DNA from: Burkholderia sp. LMG 13014
GTDB lineage: Bacteria; Pseudomonadota; Gammaproteobacteria; Burkholderiales; Burkholderiaceae
Assembly (NCBI RefSeq): GCF_905232215.1
Contig: NZ_CAJNKE010000021.1
Span: 1 to 32,757, forward strand
DNA: 32,757 nt
Direction: 5' to 3'
A program made the position numbers and the translations under genes. Shown piece after piece: positions 7,275 to 16,373 of this stretch (within the stretch, counting starts at the first letter, position 1; each line of letters starts with the position of its first letter). Under the pieces are notes generated by a model that was not told the origin of the DNA, searched no databases, and saw only the letters and a list, made by a program, of their open reading frames with translations.

Positions 7275-8114
7275 ATGAACGAGACAGTAGCGACCCGGAA
7301 CGACCCCGAAATCGGGCGCTCGATCCGTGCGGACGGCATCACCACGAACTACCACGACGAAGGAAGCGGCCGGCCGGTGCTGCTGATCCACGGCTCCGGG
7401 CCGGGCGTCACCGCGTGGGCGAACTGGCGGCAGACGCTGCCCGCGCTGGCGGAATTCTGCCGGCCGATCGCGCCGGACATCGTGGGCTTCGGCTATACCG
7501 AGCGCCCGGAGGGCGCAACGTATGGCAAGGCGCTCTGGCTCGAGCATCTCGTCGGCTTTCTCGACGCGCTCGGGCTGGCCGAGGTGGACGTGATCGGCAA
7601 CTCGTTCGGCGGCGCGCTCGCGCTGACGCTGGCGACGGCCTATCCCGAGCGGGTCGGCAAGATCGTGCTGATGGGCAGTGTCGGCGTGCCGTTCGAGCTG
7701 ACGCCCGGGCTCGATGCGGTGTGGGGGTACGAGCCGTCGAAAGCGAACATGCGGAATCTGCTGCACACGTTCGCCTACAACCACGGGATGCTGACCGATG
7801 CGCTGGCCGATTCGCGTTACGAGGCGAGCATTCGGCCCGGGTATCAGGAGACCTTCGGCCGGATGTTCCCGGCGCCCCGCCAGCACGGTATCGACGCGCT
7901 GGCCGTGCCGGACGAAAAGCTGTCGGCCATCCGCCAGCCGACGCTGATCGTGCATGGACGGGAAGACAAGGTCATTCCGACCCGCACCAGTGAGCGGCTG
8001 TTCCAGCTGATTCCGCATGCGGAGCTTCACATGTTCTCCGACTGCGGGCATTGGGTGCAGATCGAGAAAGCCGCGAAGTTCAATCAACTGGTCCGGAATT
8101 TCCTGACGTCGTGA
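7275..8114 (+). CDS. 2-hydroxymuconate semialdehyde-type hydrolase (XylF/DmpD family)
   Basis: A 279-residue alpha/beta hydrolase that cleaves the C-C bond of meta-ring-fission products to 2-hydroxypenta-2,4-dienoate plus a carboxylic acid. The triad is S110 in GNSFGG, D231 in HGREDKVIP and H259 in DCGHWVQIE; the oxyanion segment is HGSGPGVTAWANW (39-51). Length and motifs match XylF, DmpD and TodF. ATG at 7275 has AGGA at about 8 nt. The open frame runs further upstream but overlaps the dioxygenase gene and lacks a start signal. No semialdehyde dehydrogenase or tautomerase is in the window, so this hydrolytic branch is the only one encoded here. Confidence 0.93.
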   Translation: MNETVATRNDPEIGRSIRADGITTNYHDEGSGRPVLLIHGSGPGVTAWANWRQTLPALAEFCRPIAPDIVGFGYTERPEGATYGKALWLEHLVGFLDALGLAEVDVIGNSFGGALALTLATAYPERVGKIVLMGSVGVPFELTPGLDAVWGYEPSKANMRNLLHTFAYNHGMLTDALADSRYEASIRPGYQETFGRMFPAPRQHGIDALAVPDEKLSAIRQPTLIVHGREDKVIPTRTSERLFQLIPHAELHMFSDCGHWVQIEKAAKFNQLVRNFLTS

Positions 8115-8182
8115 CGCTTGCGCGCGGCAGCTTGAAGGTTTCGGCAAAAAACGCCTCACCAGGCAAACATGAGAGGTGACAC

Positions 8183-9451
8183 ATGAAGATCAACTACTTC
8201 CAACAGGTTCCGTATCGGGACTTGCCGGCCGATTTCGAAACGAAGCACGAATCGGTCGTCACGACACCCTATGGGCTCACGACGCCGCAAGGCATCCGGG
8301 GCGCCTTTCGCGATGCACTCGACGAGATGATGTATGCGGCGCGCGCCGGTTTCGACGGGCTCGCGATCACCGAGCATGGGCAAAGCTCCTACGACATGAT
8401 GCCGAACCCGGATCTGTTCGAGGCCGTGCTGGCCTACATGACCGAGGTCGAAGGCATCGAGACCGCGATCTATCCGATCGGCCGCTCGCTCGGCAAGACG
8501 CTGGAGCCGCTGCGGGTGGCCGAAGAGCAGGCGATGCTCGACTGCATGTCCGGCGGTCGTCTCATCTGCGGCTTCCCGATCGGCCTCGCATACGACGCGA
8601 ACGTGAACAACGGCGTGTCGCCGCTGCAGACACGCGCGCGTTTCGATGAAAACCTCGAGCTCATCCTGAAGGCGTGGCAGGCGCCGAAGCCGTTCGCGTG
8701 GAACGGCAAGTTCTCCCAGCACCCGGACGTGAACATCTGGCCGCGCCCGATCCAGAACGCGCCGCATCCGCCCGTCTGGATCACGGCGATCGGCAACCCG
8801 AACACGATGAAGTTCATCGTCGATCGCGACTACGGGTTCAACTATTTCGGCTGGTTCGGCGCGAAAGCGACCGGCAAGCGCATCTTCGACCGGTTCCGCG
8901 AGATCGAACAGGAAGCGGGCAAGGCGCCGAATCCGTACCGGATCGGCTTCATGCAGTCGATCGCCGTCGCCGAAACGGATGCGGAAGCCGAACGGCTTTA
9001 CGCACGGCATGCCGAATACTTCTTCCGCAAGGCGCTCGGTGGCATCGGGATGCACCGGCTGGCACTGCCGGGCGGCATCGATATCCGTGGGCTCGAATTC
9101 ATCTTCCGCGATCCGAAGGATTTCGGCATGTATGACCGGATGAAAACGGCCACCTACCGGGATCTCCTCGAATCGGGCGCGGTCGTCGCCGGCGGGATCA
9201 GCACGGTGCGGGAGCAGCTGGTCGAATATGCGCGCGAATTCGGCATCGGCAACCTGCACGCGATGCTGCAGTTCGGCTCGATGCCGAAGGAGCTCGCGCA
9301 ATACAACATCGACATGTTTACCAAATACGTGATGCCGGACCTCAAGAAGCTGTGGAGCGACAAGGGGCATCAGCATCACTGGTGGCCGGAGCGGCTGGGC
9401 GGCGTACCGCTCGATGCTCGCCAACAACAACTCGCGGAGGCACAGGCATGA
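8183..9451 (+). CDS. LLM class flavin-dependent monooxygenase
   Basis: A 422-residue luciferase-like TIM-barrel oxygenase. Typical segments are [25 protein letters not shown] (47-71), [43 protein letters not shown] and a C-terminal [13 protein letters not shown]. Members use reduced FMN from a separate reductase and O2 to hydroxylate, oxidatively cleave or Baeyer-Villiger-oxidise their substrates. The HpaC-like reductase gene across the divergent promoter is the natural partner. The gene sits inside the meta-cleavage operon, 68 bp after the hydrolase gene and overlapping the next gene by 4 bp, so it acts in the same pathway, probably on an early substrate. The subfamily substrate is unknown to me. 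The start has GAGGTG upstream. Confidence 0.9.
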   Translation: MKINYFQQVPYRDLPADFETKHESVVTTPYGLTTPQGIRGAFRDALDEMMYAARAGFDGLAITEHGQSSYDMMPNPDLFEAVLAYMTEVEGIETAIYPIGRSLGKTLEPLRVAEEQAMLDCMSGGRLICGFPIGLAYDANVNNGVSPLQTRARFDENLELILKAWQAPKPFAWNGKFSQHPDVNIWPRPIQNAPHPPVWITAIGNPNTMKFIVDRDYGFNYFGWFGAKATGKRIFDRFREIEQEAGKAPNPYRIGFMQSIAVAETDAEAERLYARHAEYFFRKALGGIGMHRLALPGGIDIRGLEFIFRDPKDFGMYDRMKTATYRDLLESGAVVAGGISTVREQLVEYAREFGIGNLHAMLQFGSMPKELAQYNIDMFTKYVMPDLKKLWSDKGHQHHWWPERLGGVPLDARQQQLAEAQA

Positions 9452-10293
9452 ACACCGATACGATCGAATCCCCGAACCAGGCTGGCGTCAGCGTTGCGCT
9501 CGAGGAGCGCAAGGTGCCGGTGTGGGGCGGCAAAGTCACCCTTCGGGTCAAGGTTTTCGGCACGGGCGCGGATGTCGTCTATCTGCATCCGGCGGCCGGC
9601 CTCGTGATCGACGACTTCCTGATGGACCTGGCTGGCACGCATCGGATTTTCGCGATCGAATTTCCGGGAACCAGTGCGGACGATCCATACGCGGTACGGC
9701 AGTTCGACGATCTTCACGACATCGTGCTGGCTTACGAAGAGGCGATCCGCCAGCTCGGCATCGAACGGCCGATCGTCATCGGGCAGAGCTTCGGCGGTAT
9801 GCTGGCCGCGGAGCTCGCGTCAACGTTCCCCGCGCTGTTCAGCCGGGCCGTGCTGCTGGACCCGATCGGCCTGTGGCGGGACGACATGCCGGTCGTGCAC
9901 TGGAATTCGGTGCCCGCCGAGCGGATGCCGTCGCTGCTCTTTGCGGATCCGGACAGCGAAGCCGCACGCGCTTTTCTTGCAATGCCAACCGATCAGGAAT
10001 CTTTCGTGAAGACGCTGGCGGCGCGGGTCTGGACGCTGGGCTGCACCGGCTCCTTCGTGTGGCCGATTCCGGATCGTGGCCTCGCGAAACGGCTGCACCG
10101 GATCCAGATTCCGACCAAGATCATCTGGGGCCGCGACGACCAGCTCGTGTCGTCCGGCTATGCGGCGGAGTTCCAGCGCCTGATCGCCGACAGCGAAGTC
10201 GAGATCGTCGACGATTGCGGACACATTCCGCAGGTCGAGAAGCGCGTCGAGACCTACCGCATCGTCAGCGGATTCCTCGCGCAAGCGAAGTAG
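9448..10293 (+). CDS. Alpha/beta hydrolase, second of the operon
   Basis: A 281-residue alpha/beta hydrolase, distinct from the XylF-type enzyme at 7275. Nucleophile S114 is in IGQSFGG, the acid D230 or D231 in WGRDDQLV, and H259 in DCGHIPQVE. The region normally reading HGxGP is [13 protein letters not shown], so the oxyanion-hole segment differs from the meta-cleavage hydrolases. An N-terminal beta hairpin ([20 protein letters not shown]) precedes it. The ATGA overlap with the LLM monooxygenase gene and a GGAGG at 8 nt indicate translational coupling, so the two may act in sequence, for example hydrolysing an ester or acyl product of the oxygenase. That coupling of function is inference. 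Confidence 0.88.
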   Translation: MNTDTIESPNQAGVSVALEERKVPVWGGKVTLRVKVFGTGADVVYLHPAAGLVIDDFLMDLAGTHRIFAIEFPGTSADDPYAVRQFDDLHDIVLAYEEAIRQLGIERPIVIGQSFGGMLAAELASTFPALFSRAVLLDPIGLWRDDMPVVHWNSVPAERMPSLLFADPDSEAARAFLAMPTDQESFVKTLAARVWTLGCTGSFVWPIPDRGLAKRLHRIQIPTKIIWGRDDQLVSSGYAAEFQRLIADSEVEIVDDCGHIPQVEKRVETYRIVSGFLAQAK

Positions 10294-10324
10294 TCGACGC
10301 ACGTGCGGCGATGAGGCCGCACAC

Positions 10325-10353
10325 ACGGCAGGCGGGCGATACGCGCCTGCCGT
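10325..10353 (+). other. Intercistronic hairpin
   Basis: ACGGCAGGCG (10325-10334) pairs perfectly with CGCCTGCCGT (10344-10353) around a 9-nt loop, 20 nt before the hydratase start. CTTTTC follows some 10 nt later, so weak attenuation is possible, but it looks more like an mRNA processing or stability element. Confidence 0.5.
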
Positions 10354-10373
10354 TCCATCGAGGGGCTTTTCAA

Positions 10374-11168
10374 ATGAATGTGGATCAGATTCAACACATG
10401 GCGGACCGGCTCCGTCGCGCCGAAAGCACCGGCGACTTTATCGAGCCGCTGCACCGGACAAACGCAGCGCTGAGCATCGACGATGCGTATGCGATACAGC
10501 AGCTGAATATTCAACGGCGTATCGACGCGGGCAGCCGGCGGGTCGGCTGCAAGATCGGCCTGACGTCGGCGGCGGTGCAGAAGCAGCTGGGCGTCGATCA
10601 GCCCGATTTCGGCGTGCTGCTCGATGACATGGCCTACGGCGACCATGAAACGGTGCCGTGGAGCGCATTGAGCCAGCCGAAGATCGAGGCGGAGGTCGCG
10701 TTTGTGATCGGGCGGGACATCGAGTCCGACAACCCGGGGCATCTCGACCTGTTGAACGCGATCGACTACGTGCTGCCTGCCCTCGAGATCGTCGGCAGCC
10801 GAATCCGGAACTGGGAAATCGGCATCGTCGACACGATCGCCGACAACGCATCGTCGTCCGCGTTCGTGCTGGGGAATCGCCCGGTCAAGCTGACGGACGT
10901 GGATCTCCGGCTGTGCGGCATGGTGACGGAGCGGCGCGGAGAAGTCGTCTCGCTCGGCGTCGGGGCGGCATGCATGGGGCACCCGGTCAATGCGCTGGTC
11001 TGGCTGGCCAGGACGATGTCGGCGCGTGGCGTTCCACTGCGGGCAGGCGATGTCGTGTTGTCCGGCGCGCTGGGGCCGATGGTGAGCGTCCGGCCGGGAG
11101 ACGTGTTCGAAGCGCAGATCCAGGGGCTGGGCGCGGTGCGCGCGAGTTTCGACGACACCGAGGCATGA
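10374..11168 (+). CDS. 2-hydroxypenta-2,4-dienoate (2-keto-4-pentenoate) hydratase
   Basis: A 264-residue member of the MhpD/DmpE/XylJ family. It adds water to 2-hydroxypenta-2,4-dienoate to give 4-hydroxy-2-oxovalerate. Seen are [17 protein letters not shown] (58-74), the metal-binding acid cluster [11 protein letters not shown] with E105 and E107, and the late [20 protein letters not shown] and [13 protein letters not shown] segments of the fold. Length is normal. ATG at 10374 has AGGGG about 8 nt upstream. It follows the second hydrolase after 80 bp and precedes the acetaldehyde dehydrogenase, the canonical gene order of the lower meta pathway. Confidence 0.95.
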   Translation: MNVDQIQHMADRLRRAESTGDFIEPLHRTNAALSIDDAYAIQQLNIQRRIDAGSRRVGCKIGLTSAAVQKQLGVDQPDFGVLLDDMAYGDHETVPWSALSQPKIEAEVAFVIGRDIESDNPGHLDLLNAIDYVLPALEIVGSRIRNWEIGIVDTIADNASSSAFVLGNRPVKLTDVDLRLCGMVTERRGEVVSLGVGAACMGHPVNALVWLARTMSARGVPLRAGDVVLSGALGPMVSVRPGDVFEAQIQGLGAVRASFDDTEA

Positions 11169-11246
11169 CATGCCGGGAGCCGGCGCGTTCGGGCAAACCG
11201 GATGCGGCATGGCGAATGAAACGAGTTTGAATGATCGGAGTGGACG

Positions 11247-12206
11247 GTGAAGTCAAAAGCGAAAGTGGCGATCATCGGGCCGGGAAACATCGGCACGGAC
11301 CTGATGATCAAGGTGATGCGTCACGGCACGCACATCGAAATGGGCGCGATGATCGGCGTCGATCCGAAGTCGGACGGCCTCGCGCGCGCGCAGCGCATGG
11401 GTGTCGCGATATCGTCGGATGGTATCGACGGGTTGCTGGCGCTCGACGTGTTCAAGGATATCGACATCGTGTTCGACGCGACGTCGGCAGGCGCGCACAA
11501 GCGGCATAACGACGTGCTGCAGGCGCATGGCGTGCAAGTGATCGACCTGACGCCGGCGGCGATCGGCCCGTACGTGATTCCGGCCATCAATCTGGAATCG
11601 GAAAATGCGCCGAACATGAACATGGTGACGTGCGGCGGCCAGGCCACGATCCCGATGGTCGCCGCGATATCGCGCGTGACGAAGGTGCATTACGCGGAAA
11701 TCGTCGCGTCGATCTCGAGCAAGTCGGCCGGGCCCGGCACGCGCGCGAACATCGACGAGTTTACCGAGACGACGCGCAAGGCGATCGAGCAGCTTGGCGG
11801 CGCGTCGCGCGGCAAGGCGATCATCATCCTGAATCCTGCCGAGCCGCCGCTGATCATGCGCGACACGGTGTTTGCGCTGTCCGATCCTGCCGATCAGGGC
11901 AAGATCGAGGACAGCATTGCGCAGATGGTGGCGAGCGTGCAGGCGTATGTGCCGGGCTATCGACTCAAGCAGAAGGTCCAGTTCGACGTGATCCCGGCCG
12001 ACAAGCCGCTCAACGTGCCGGGCGTCGGGCTGAAGCATGGATTGAAGACGTCGGTGTTCCTCGAGGTCGAGGGCGCGGCGCATTACCTGCCGTCGTATGC
12101 CGGCAACCTCGACATCATGACTTCGGCCGCCCTCGCGTGCGGCGACATGATGGCGCGCAGAAGAATGGCCGCGGGCATCGCGCGCGGGCACAAGGAGGCA
12201 GTGTGA
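11247..12206 (+). CDS. Acetaldehyde dehydrogenase (acylating)
   Basis: A 319-residue enzyme of the DmpF/MhpF/BphJ family that turns acetaldehyde, NAD+ and CoA into acetyl-CoA. The NAD-binding loop GPGNIG is at 11-16, and the nucleophile is C129 in [33 protein letters not shown] is the usual CoA-site region. It forms a channelling complex with the aldolase encoded next, which overlaps it by one base (TGATG). The start is GTG with GGAG 7 nt before it. Length and spacing are normal. Confidence 0.96.
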   Translation: MKSKAKVAIIGPGNIGTDLMIKVMRHGTHIEMGAMIGVDPKSDGLARAQRMGVAISSDGIDGLLALDVFKDIDIVFDATSAGAHKRHNDVLQAHGVQVIDLTPAAIGPYVIPAINLESENAPNMNMVTCGGQATIPMVAAISRVTKVHYAEIVASISSKSAGPGTRANIDEFTETTRKAIEQLGGASRGKAIIILNPAEPPLIMRDTVFALSDPADQGKIEDSIAQMVASVQAYVPGYRLKQKVQFDVIPADKPLNVPGVGLKHGLKTSVFLEVEGAAHYLPSYAGNLDIMTSAALACGDMMARRRMAAGIARGHKEAV

Positions 12207-13273
12207 TGAACGATGCACGCAGGAAGCTCTATATTTCCGATGTGACCTTGCGCGACGGAAGCCACGCGATCCGCCATCAGTACAGCATCGCGAACGTGAA
12301 GGCGATCGCGGCCGCGCTGGATCGCGCGGGGGTCGACAGCATCGAAGTCGCGCACGGCGACGGCATCGAGGGCTCGAGTTTCAACTACGGTTTCGGCGCG
12401 CACTCCGACGTCGAATGGATCGAAGCCGCGGCAGCGAGCGTGAAGCACGCGAAAATCGCCACGCTGCTGATTCCCGGCATCGGGACGATCCACGATCTGC
12501 GCAACGCGTACGACGCCGGCGCGCGTGTCGTGCGCGTGGCGACGCACTGTACCGAAGCGGACGTTTCGCGACAGCATCTGGAATACGCACGCGAGATCGG
12601 CATGGATCCGGTCGGCTTCCTGATGATGAGCCACATGACGACGCCACAGAAGCTCGCGGAACAGGCAAAGCTGATGGAGAGCTACGGCGCGACCTGCGTG
12701 TATGTCGTCGATTCCGGCGGCGCCCTCGGCATGAACGATATCCGCGACCGCTTCCGTTGGTTCAAGGATGCGTTGAAGCCCGAGACGCAGACGGGCATGC
12801 ATGCGCACCACAATCTGAGCCTGGGCGTCGCGAACTCGCTGGTGGCGGTCGAGGAGGGATGCGACCGCATCGACGCGAGTCTCGCCGGGATGGGCGCGGG
12901 CGCGGGCAATGCGCCGCTCGAGGTGTTCATCGCGGCTGCCGAGCGCCAGGGATGGAATCACGGCTGCGATCTGTATGGCCTGATGGATGCGGCCGACGAC
13001 ATCGTGCGTCCGCTGCAGGACCGGCCCGTACGTGTCGACCGCGAGACGCTCGCGCTGGGCTACGCGGGCGTGTATTCGAGCTTCCTGCGCCATGCCGAAC
13101 GCGCAGCGGACAAATACGGCCTGAAGACCGTCGATATCCTCGTCGAGCTCGGCCGCCGGAAGATGGTGGGCGGGCAGGAGGACATGATCGTCGACGTCGC
13201 GCTCGATCTGCTGAAGTCGGCCGAGCACGAACGCGCGCATGCCGAGCCGACGATGAGCGAAGCGGGGCGTTGA
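12206..13273 (+). CDS. 4-hydroxy-2-oxovalerate aldolase
   Basis: A 355-residue class II aldolase of the DmpG/MhpE/BphI family, splitting 4-hydroxy-2-oxovalerate into pyruvate and acetaldehyde. The HMGL-like barrel begins with [10 protein letters not shown], giving R16, metal ligand D17 and catalytic H20. The other metal ligands are H199 and H201 in GMHAHHN. The C-terminal communication domain ([20 protein letters not shown] onward) binds the acetaldehyde dehydrogenase for direct transfer of the toxic aldehyde. The start has AAGGAGG 8 nt upstream. It is the last gene before a terminator. Confidence 0.96.
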   Translation: MNDARRKLYISDVTLRDGSHAIRHQYSIANVKAIAAALDRAGVDSIEVAHGDGIEGSSFNYGFGAHSDVEWIEAAAASVKHAKIATLLIPGIGTIHDLRNAYDAGARVVRVATHCTEADVSRQHLEYAREIGMDPVGFLMMSHMTTPQKLAEQAKLMESYGATCVYVVDSGGALGMNDIRDRFRWFKDALKPETQTGMHAHHNLSLGVANSLVAVEEGCDRIDASLAGMGAGAGNAPLEVFIAAAERQGWNHGCDLYGLMDAADDIVRPLQDRPVRVDRETLALGYAGVYSSFLRHAERAADKYGLKTVDILVELGRRKMVGGQEDMIVDVALDLLKSAEHERAHAEPTMSEAGR

Positions 13274-13405
13274 GCGGGTGCGTTGACGCGTCACGCCGGT
13301 ACGGGGCGACGTGCCGACGATTCATCGGCAGCGAAGGGGCGCGTCGACGAGGAAGCGGCGGCGACGCACGCTCCGATCGTTGATTACGCCATCGCGCTGA
13401 CGCAG

Positions 13406-13441
13406 ACGCCCGGCAGGGATACCTGTCGGGCGTTGCATTTT
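13406..13441 (+). terminator. Terminator of the meta-cleavage operon
   Basis: ACGCCCGGCAGG (13406-13417) pairs with CCTGTCGGGCGT (13422-13433), 12 bp with one G-U pair and a GATA loop, followed by TGCATTTTGTG. It lies 132 bp after the aldolase stop. The T-run is short but the stem is strong. Confidence 0.75.
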
Positions 13442-13565
13442 GTGTGGCGAGCGGGCGTGCTCCGACGCGGGTTTCATCAGCGCGCTGTGCCCGCGTGCCT
13501 TCAAGCTCACGAACGGGTTCTTCCGGCGGCAAGGCCGGCTACAGGAACACAGATCGCATGCGCCG

Positions 13566-13577
13566 GGGGAAAACCCC
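13566..13577. promoter_or_regulatory. GGGGAAAACCCC upstream element, copy 2
   Basis: Identical 12-bp inverted repeat to 5429-5440, again ending 2 bp before a -35 box. Confidence 0.55.
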
Positions 13578-13579
13578 AT

Positions 13580-13608
13580 TTGACGCGAATCAATTGTGAT
13601 CGTTAAAT
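13580..13608 (+). promoter_or_regulatory. Promoter copy 2, upstream of the SDR gene
   Basis: -35 TTGACG (13580-13585), 17-bp spacer, -10 TTAAAT (13603-13608). With its flanks it matches the promoter at 5443 at 53 of 65 positions by my count, including an uninterrupted block of 23 from the spacer through the -10 box. It should serve the SDR gene at 14084, and possibly the porin. Confidence 0.7.
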
Positions 13609-13613
13609 CATAA

Positions 13614-13629
13614 CTGAGGTATTTATCAG
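13614..13629. promoter_or_regulatory. Operator O3, diverged copy of the CTGATGA site
   Basis: CTGAGGTATTTATCAG occupies the same place relative to the -10 box as O2, but its inner bases have diverged; only the outer CTGA and TCAG remain symmetric. Binding of the same regulator would be weaker. Confidence 0.5.
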
Positions 13630-14083
13630 TTTATGTTTGTGACAGCGCTCGACGGCTTGAATCAGACGTCGAAACACGTGGCAATGAGCAGGGGCGGTGG
13701 CGGTTTGGAGCCCAGCGGCGGCGCCTGTCCGGATTTTTAGTCGCGCATCGCATCATGCGTAGACGATCCGAACAACGGGGCATCGACGGATGGCAATCTG
13801 TCGAACTGCCGATGGCCGGATGTTTCGTTTGGTTTTCTGCTCACGAATGATCTGATTGAGCCTGATGCGTTTAGGAATGCGATTGACTGACGGATGATGG
13901 ATCGATAGAGGCGGCTGCAGCGACATTGGACATGCGAAGCAGGCGCGGGCAGGGATTGGTCGTGTCAAGCGGATCGCAAGTTGCGCTCGCATGACGCGAT
14001 ACCGCAACGACGGAATGCGGGCGGATCGTTTGTGTTGCGGAAAGCCCTTGTTCCGACGAGACAATACGAAAGGAGACAGAGAC

Positions 14084-14824
14084 GTGAATACGCGTGAAGG
14101 ACGTGTGGCAATCGTGACGGGTGCCAGCAAAGGGATCGGACAGGCGGTTGCCGAGAAGCTTGCGGCGCATGGTGCGCAGCTTGTGCTCTTCGATCTCGAA
14201 GATTGCGGCGAGACGTTGGGGCATATCGCTGCCTTGGGTGGAACGGCAACGAGCATGCAAGGCGATGTGTCGTCGGAGCAGGACTGGGCCCGCGTGCGGG
14301 ACGAAGTGCGTCAACGATTCGGGCGCGCCGACATCCTGGTGAACAACGCGGCAATCTATCCGTTCGCGACGATCGACGATCTCGATCCCGATCTCTTCCG
14401 TCGGGTGCTGAAGGTCAACCTCGAGGGCCCGTTCCTCGGGGCCCGCACGTTTGCGCCGCTGATGGCCGAGAATCATTGGGGGCGCATCGTCAACATTGCA
14501 TCCAACTCGATCGCGACGAACCTTGCCGGGCTCAGCCATTACATGGCGAGCAAGATGGGTGTGATCGGCCTGACCCGGGGGCTGGCCAACGAGCTTGCGG
14601 ATCGCGGCATTACCGTGAACGCCGTCGCACCGGCCATCACGGACACGCCGGGAACGAGTGGAATGCCGCGCGACATCATCGATGCCGTGTGGAACCAGCA
14701 GGCCATCAAGCGCTTTGCGGTGCCGCAGGACATCGCCGGCCCGATCGTTTTCCTGACGAGCGAAGACGCGGCATTCGTCACCGGACAGACCGTTTCGGTC
14801 GATGGCGGGATGATGAAGCTTTGA
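14084..14824 (+). CDS. SDR family oxidoreductase (dehydrogenase)
   Basis: A classical short-chain dehydrogenase of 246 residues. Nucleotide-binding TGASKGIG is at 12-19, NNAA at 87-90, catalytic S140 (NIAS) with Y153 and K157 in HYMASK, and the end VDGGMMKL is typical of FabG-like enzymes. D37/D40 (LFDLED) after strand beta-2 point to NAD(H) rather than NADP(H). The start is GTG with AAGGAGA 8 nt upstream; longer frames lack a ribosome site. Its promoter region is a copy of the meta-cleavage promoter, so it probably oxidises an alcohol or diol intermediate of the same pathway. The substrate is unknown. Confidence 0.92.
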   Translation: MNTREGRVAIVTGASKGIGQAVAEKLAAHGAQLVLFDLEDCGETLGHIAALGGTATSMQGDVSSEQDWARVRDEVRQRFGRADILVNNAAIYPFATIDDLDPDLFRRVLKVNLEGPFLGARTFAPLMAENHWGRIVNIASNSIATNLAGLSHYMASKMGVIGLTRGLANELADRGITVNAVAPAITDTPGTSGMPRDIIDAVWNQQAIKRFAVPQDIAGPIVFLTSEDAAFVTGQTVSVDGGMMKL

Positions 14825-15164
14825 CCGTGGCGACGCGCGCCGTCGCCGTGTAGCAAGAACGCTTGCGGCGTCGGCGCGCCACGGCCTGCCCCGGACGCAT
14901 TGCATCGGCAGCGTTTGCCGCACCCGATTCATCGGGCAGCAGCGGACGATCGCCGCTGCAATCCATGATTGGATTGAAAGAAGGATTTCCGGGTGTCCGC
15001 AGGCGCGTCGAGAGATCAGTTCAATCCAATTGATTCGTCATCCTATTTTAAAAAAGTGAAAGCGACGGGGCGGAGGTTAGAGAATTCCATGTTTTGATTA
15101 GGAATCCATTTAATAAAGACGATTACTGCGTGTGCCAACTCATCAGGAAAGACAGGAGAGAGAC
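14825..15164. other. Gap before the porin gene with inverted repeats
   Basis: CCGTGGCG (14825-14832) can pair with CGCCACGG (14877-14884), with a small GCAAG/CTTGC hairpin inside; there is no T-run, so termination is doubtful. Further right are repeated CAATCCA-type half-sites (14959-15035). The last 120 bp are AT-rich and should hold the porin promoter, which I could not define. Confidence 0.45.
14959..15035. promoter_or_regulatory. CAATCCA/TGGATTG half-site array upstream of the porin
   Basis: CAATCCA-N4-TGGATTG forms a 7-4-7 inverted repeat at 14959-14976. Forty-three bases on, TTCAATCCAA (15020-15029) is the exact reverse complement of TTGGATTGAA (14969-14978) and runs into TTGATT. Three half-sites of one sequence suggest a dimeric regulator contacting two places. 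Confidence 0.5.
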
Positions 15165-16244
15165 ATGGAAGGTGGATGGAAAGTCGCCCGAAAGGGAGCG
15201 GCGATCGCGGTGGCAGGTTCGCTGATGGGCGGCGTGGCTCACGCCCAGAGCAACATCACGCTTTACGGCATTGTCGACACAGGTTTGCTGTACACGAGCA
15301 AGACGGCGGGTGCAAACGGTCAAAACCTGGGGCACCAGTTCTCCGCGGTAGACAGTGGTTCCCTGCCGTCGCAGTTCGGCCTGACCGGCACGGAAGATCT
15401 GGGCGGCGGCATGAAGGCGTCATTCAAGCTGGAGAGCGGTATCAACATGAGGAACGGCGGCTTCGACGACTCGAACGGGAACCTGTTCGGGCGCCAGGCC
15501 TATGTCGCACTGGAAAATCAGTTCGGCAAGGTGGCGATCGGCCTGCAGTTTTCACCGTTCTTTCTGTCCTTGCTCGATACCGACCCGCGCGGGTTTTCGC
15601 AACTGGGCAGCGGACTGATCATCTATGCGGATACCGTGACCGGCACGGGCGCATTCAACTCGAATGCCGTGTCGTACACCAGCCCGACCATTGCCGGCTT
15701 GCAGGGCAAGGCGATGCTGGCACTGGGGGGCGCCGCCGGCAATTTCCAGGCGGGCCGTCAGTATTCGGCGAGTCTGAAGTACACGGTCGGCAATCTCCTG
15801 ATCAGCGCGGGAGTCTATTCCGGCAACAGTGGCGGCACCGTGTCGACGCCGATCCCGACAACGGTCGAATTCTGGGGGCGCGCGATCGGCGCAACCTACA
15901 ATTTCGGCGTCGTCACGGCGAAGGCGCAGTTCGTCAACTACAAGGTGGCGCACTCGTACGATTCCAACGTTTACAGCGCGGGCCTGGACAGCTACGTGAC
16001 ACCGCAGTTGAATCTCAACGGAGGCATCTATTTCACCAGTGACCGGAATCACACGGCGAATCATTCGATCATGGGTGCTGCCGGGGCCACCTACAACCTG
16101 TCGAAACGCACGGCGCTCTATGCGCAAGTCGCTGTCGTGAACAACCACGGCACGATGAATACCGGCATCTCGGCAGACGGGGCGCTGTACGGTGTTCAGG
16201 GGACGACCGTTGGTGCCGATATCGGTATCCGGCATTTCTTCTGA
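15165..16244 (+). CDS. Porin, gram-negative trimeric type (OmpC/OpcP-like)
   Basis: A 359-residue outer-membrane porin of the betaproteobacterial family. The signal peptide (WKVARKGAAIAVAG then AHA-Q) should be cut after residue 27. Mature features are ITLYGIVDTGL at the N-terminus, GLTGTEDLGGG, SNGNLFGRQAYV, and the C-terminal Phe in GADIGIRHFF needed for Bam recognition. ATG at 15165 has AGGAGAG 4-5 nt upstream; an upstream in-frame ATG at 15132 would spoil the signal peptide. Placed after the SDR and meta-cleavage genes, it may admit the aromatic substrate. A close paralogue lies at 30341. Confidence 0.95.
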   Translation: MEGGWKVARKGAAIAVAGSLMGGVAHAQSNITLYGIVDTGLLYTSKTAGANGQNLGHQFSAVDSGSLPSQFGLTGTEDLGGGMKASFKLESGINMRNGGFDDSNGNLFGRQAYVALENQFGKVAIGLQFSPFFLSLLDTDPRGFSQLGSGLIIYADTVTGTGAFNSNAVSYTSPTIAGLQGKAMLALGGAAGNFQAGRQYSASLKYTVGNLLISAGVYSGNSGGTVSTPIPTTVEFWGRAIGATYNFGVVTAKAQFVNYKVAHSYDSNVYSAGLDSYVTPQLNLNGGIYFTSDRNHTANHSIMGAAGATYNLSKRTALYAQVAVVNNHGTMNTGISADGALYGVQGTTVGADIGIRHFF

Positions 16245-16373
16245 ACGGCGGGTGTTGGCGTGGCGGGTAGGTCGGGGTGAACGATTGCGGCGCGTTTGGA
16301 CGGTAACGGCCCGGGGCGGGCACCATGCGCTTGGTATACTTCGACCTCTTTCCGCCCTCGATGTCACGCCTGC

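Larger units (their letters stand above)
13274..14083. other. Intergenic region of about 810 bp with terminator and promoter copy 2
   Basis: It contains the operon terminator (13406-13441) and the second promoter/operator cassette (13566-13630). Downstream of the cassette some 450 bp remain before the SDR gene, with no recognisable gene on either strand. This implies a long 5' leader or a second start site. Confidence 0.55.

Noticed and set aside
13322-13579. 85-codon minus-strand frame after the meta operon
   Set aside because: It spans the terminator and reaches the promoter cassette, has no ribosome site and no recognisable domain.
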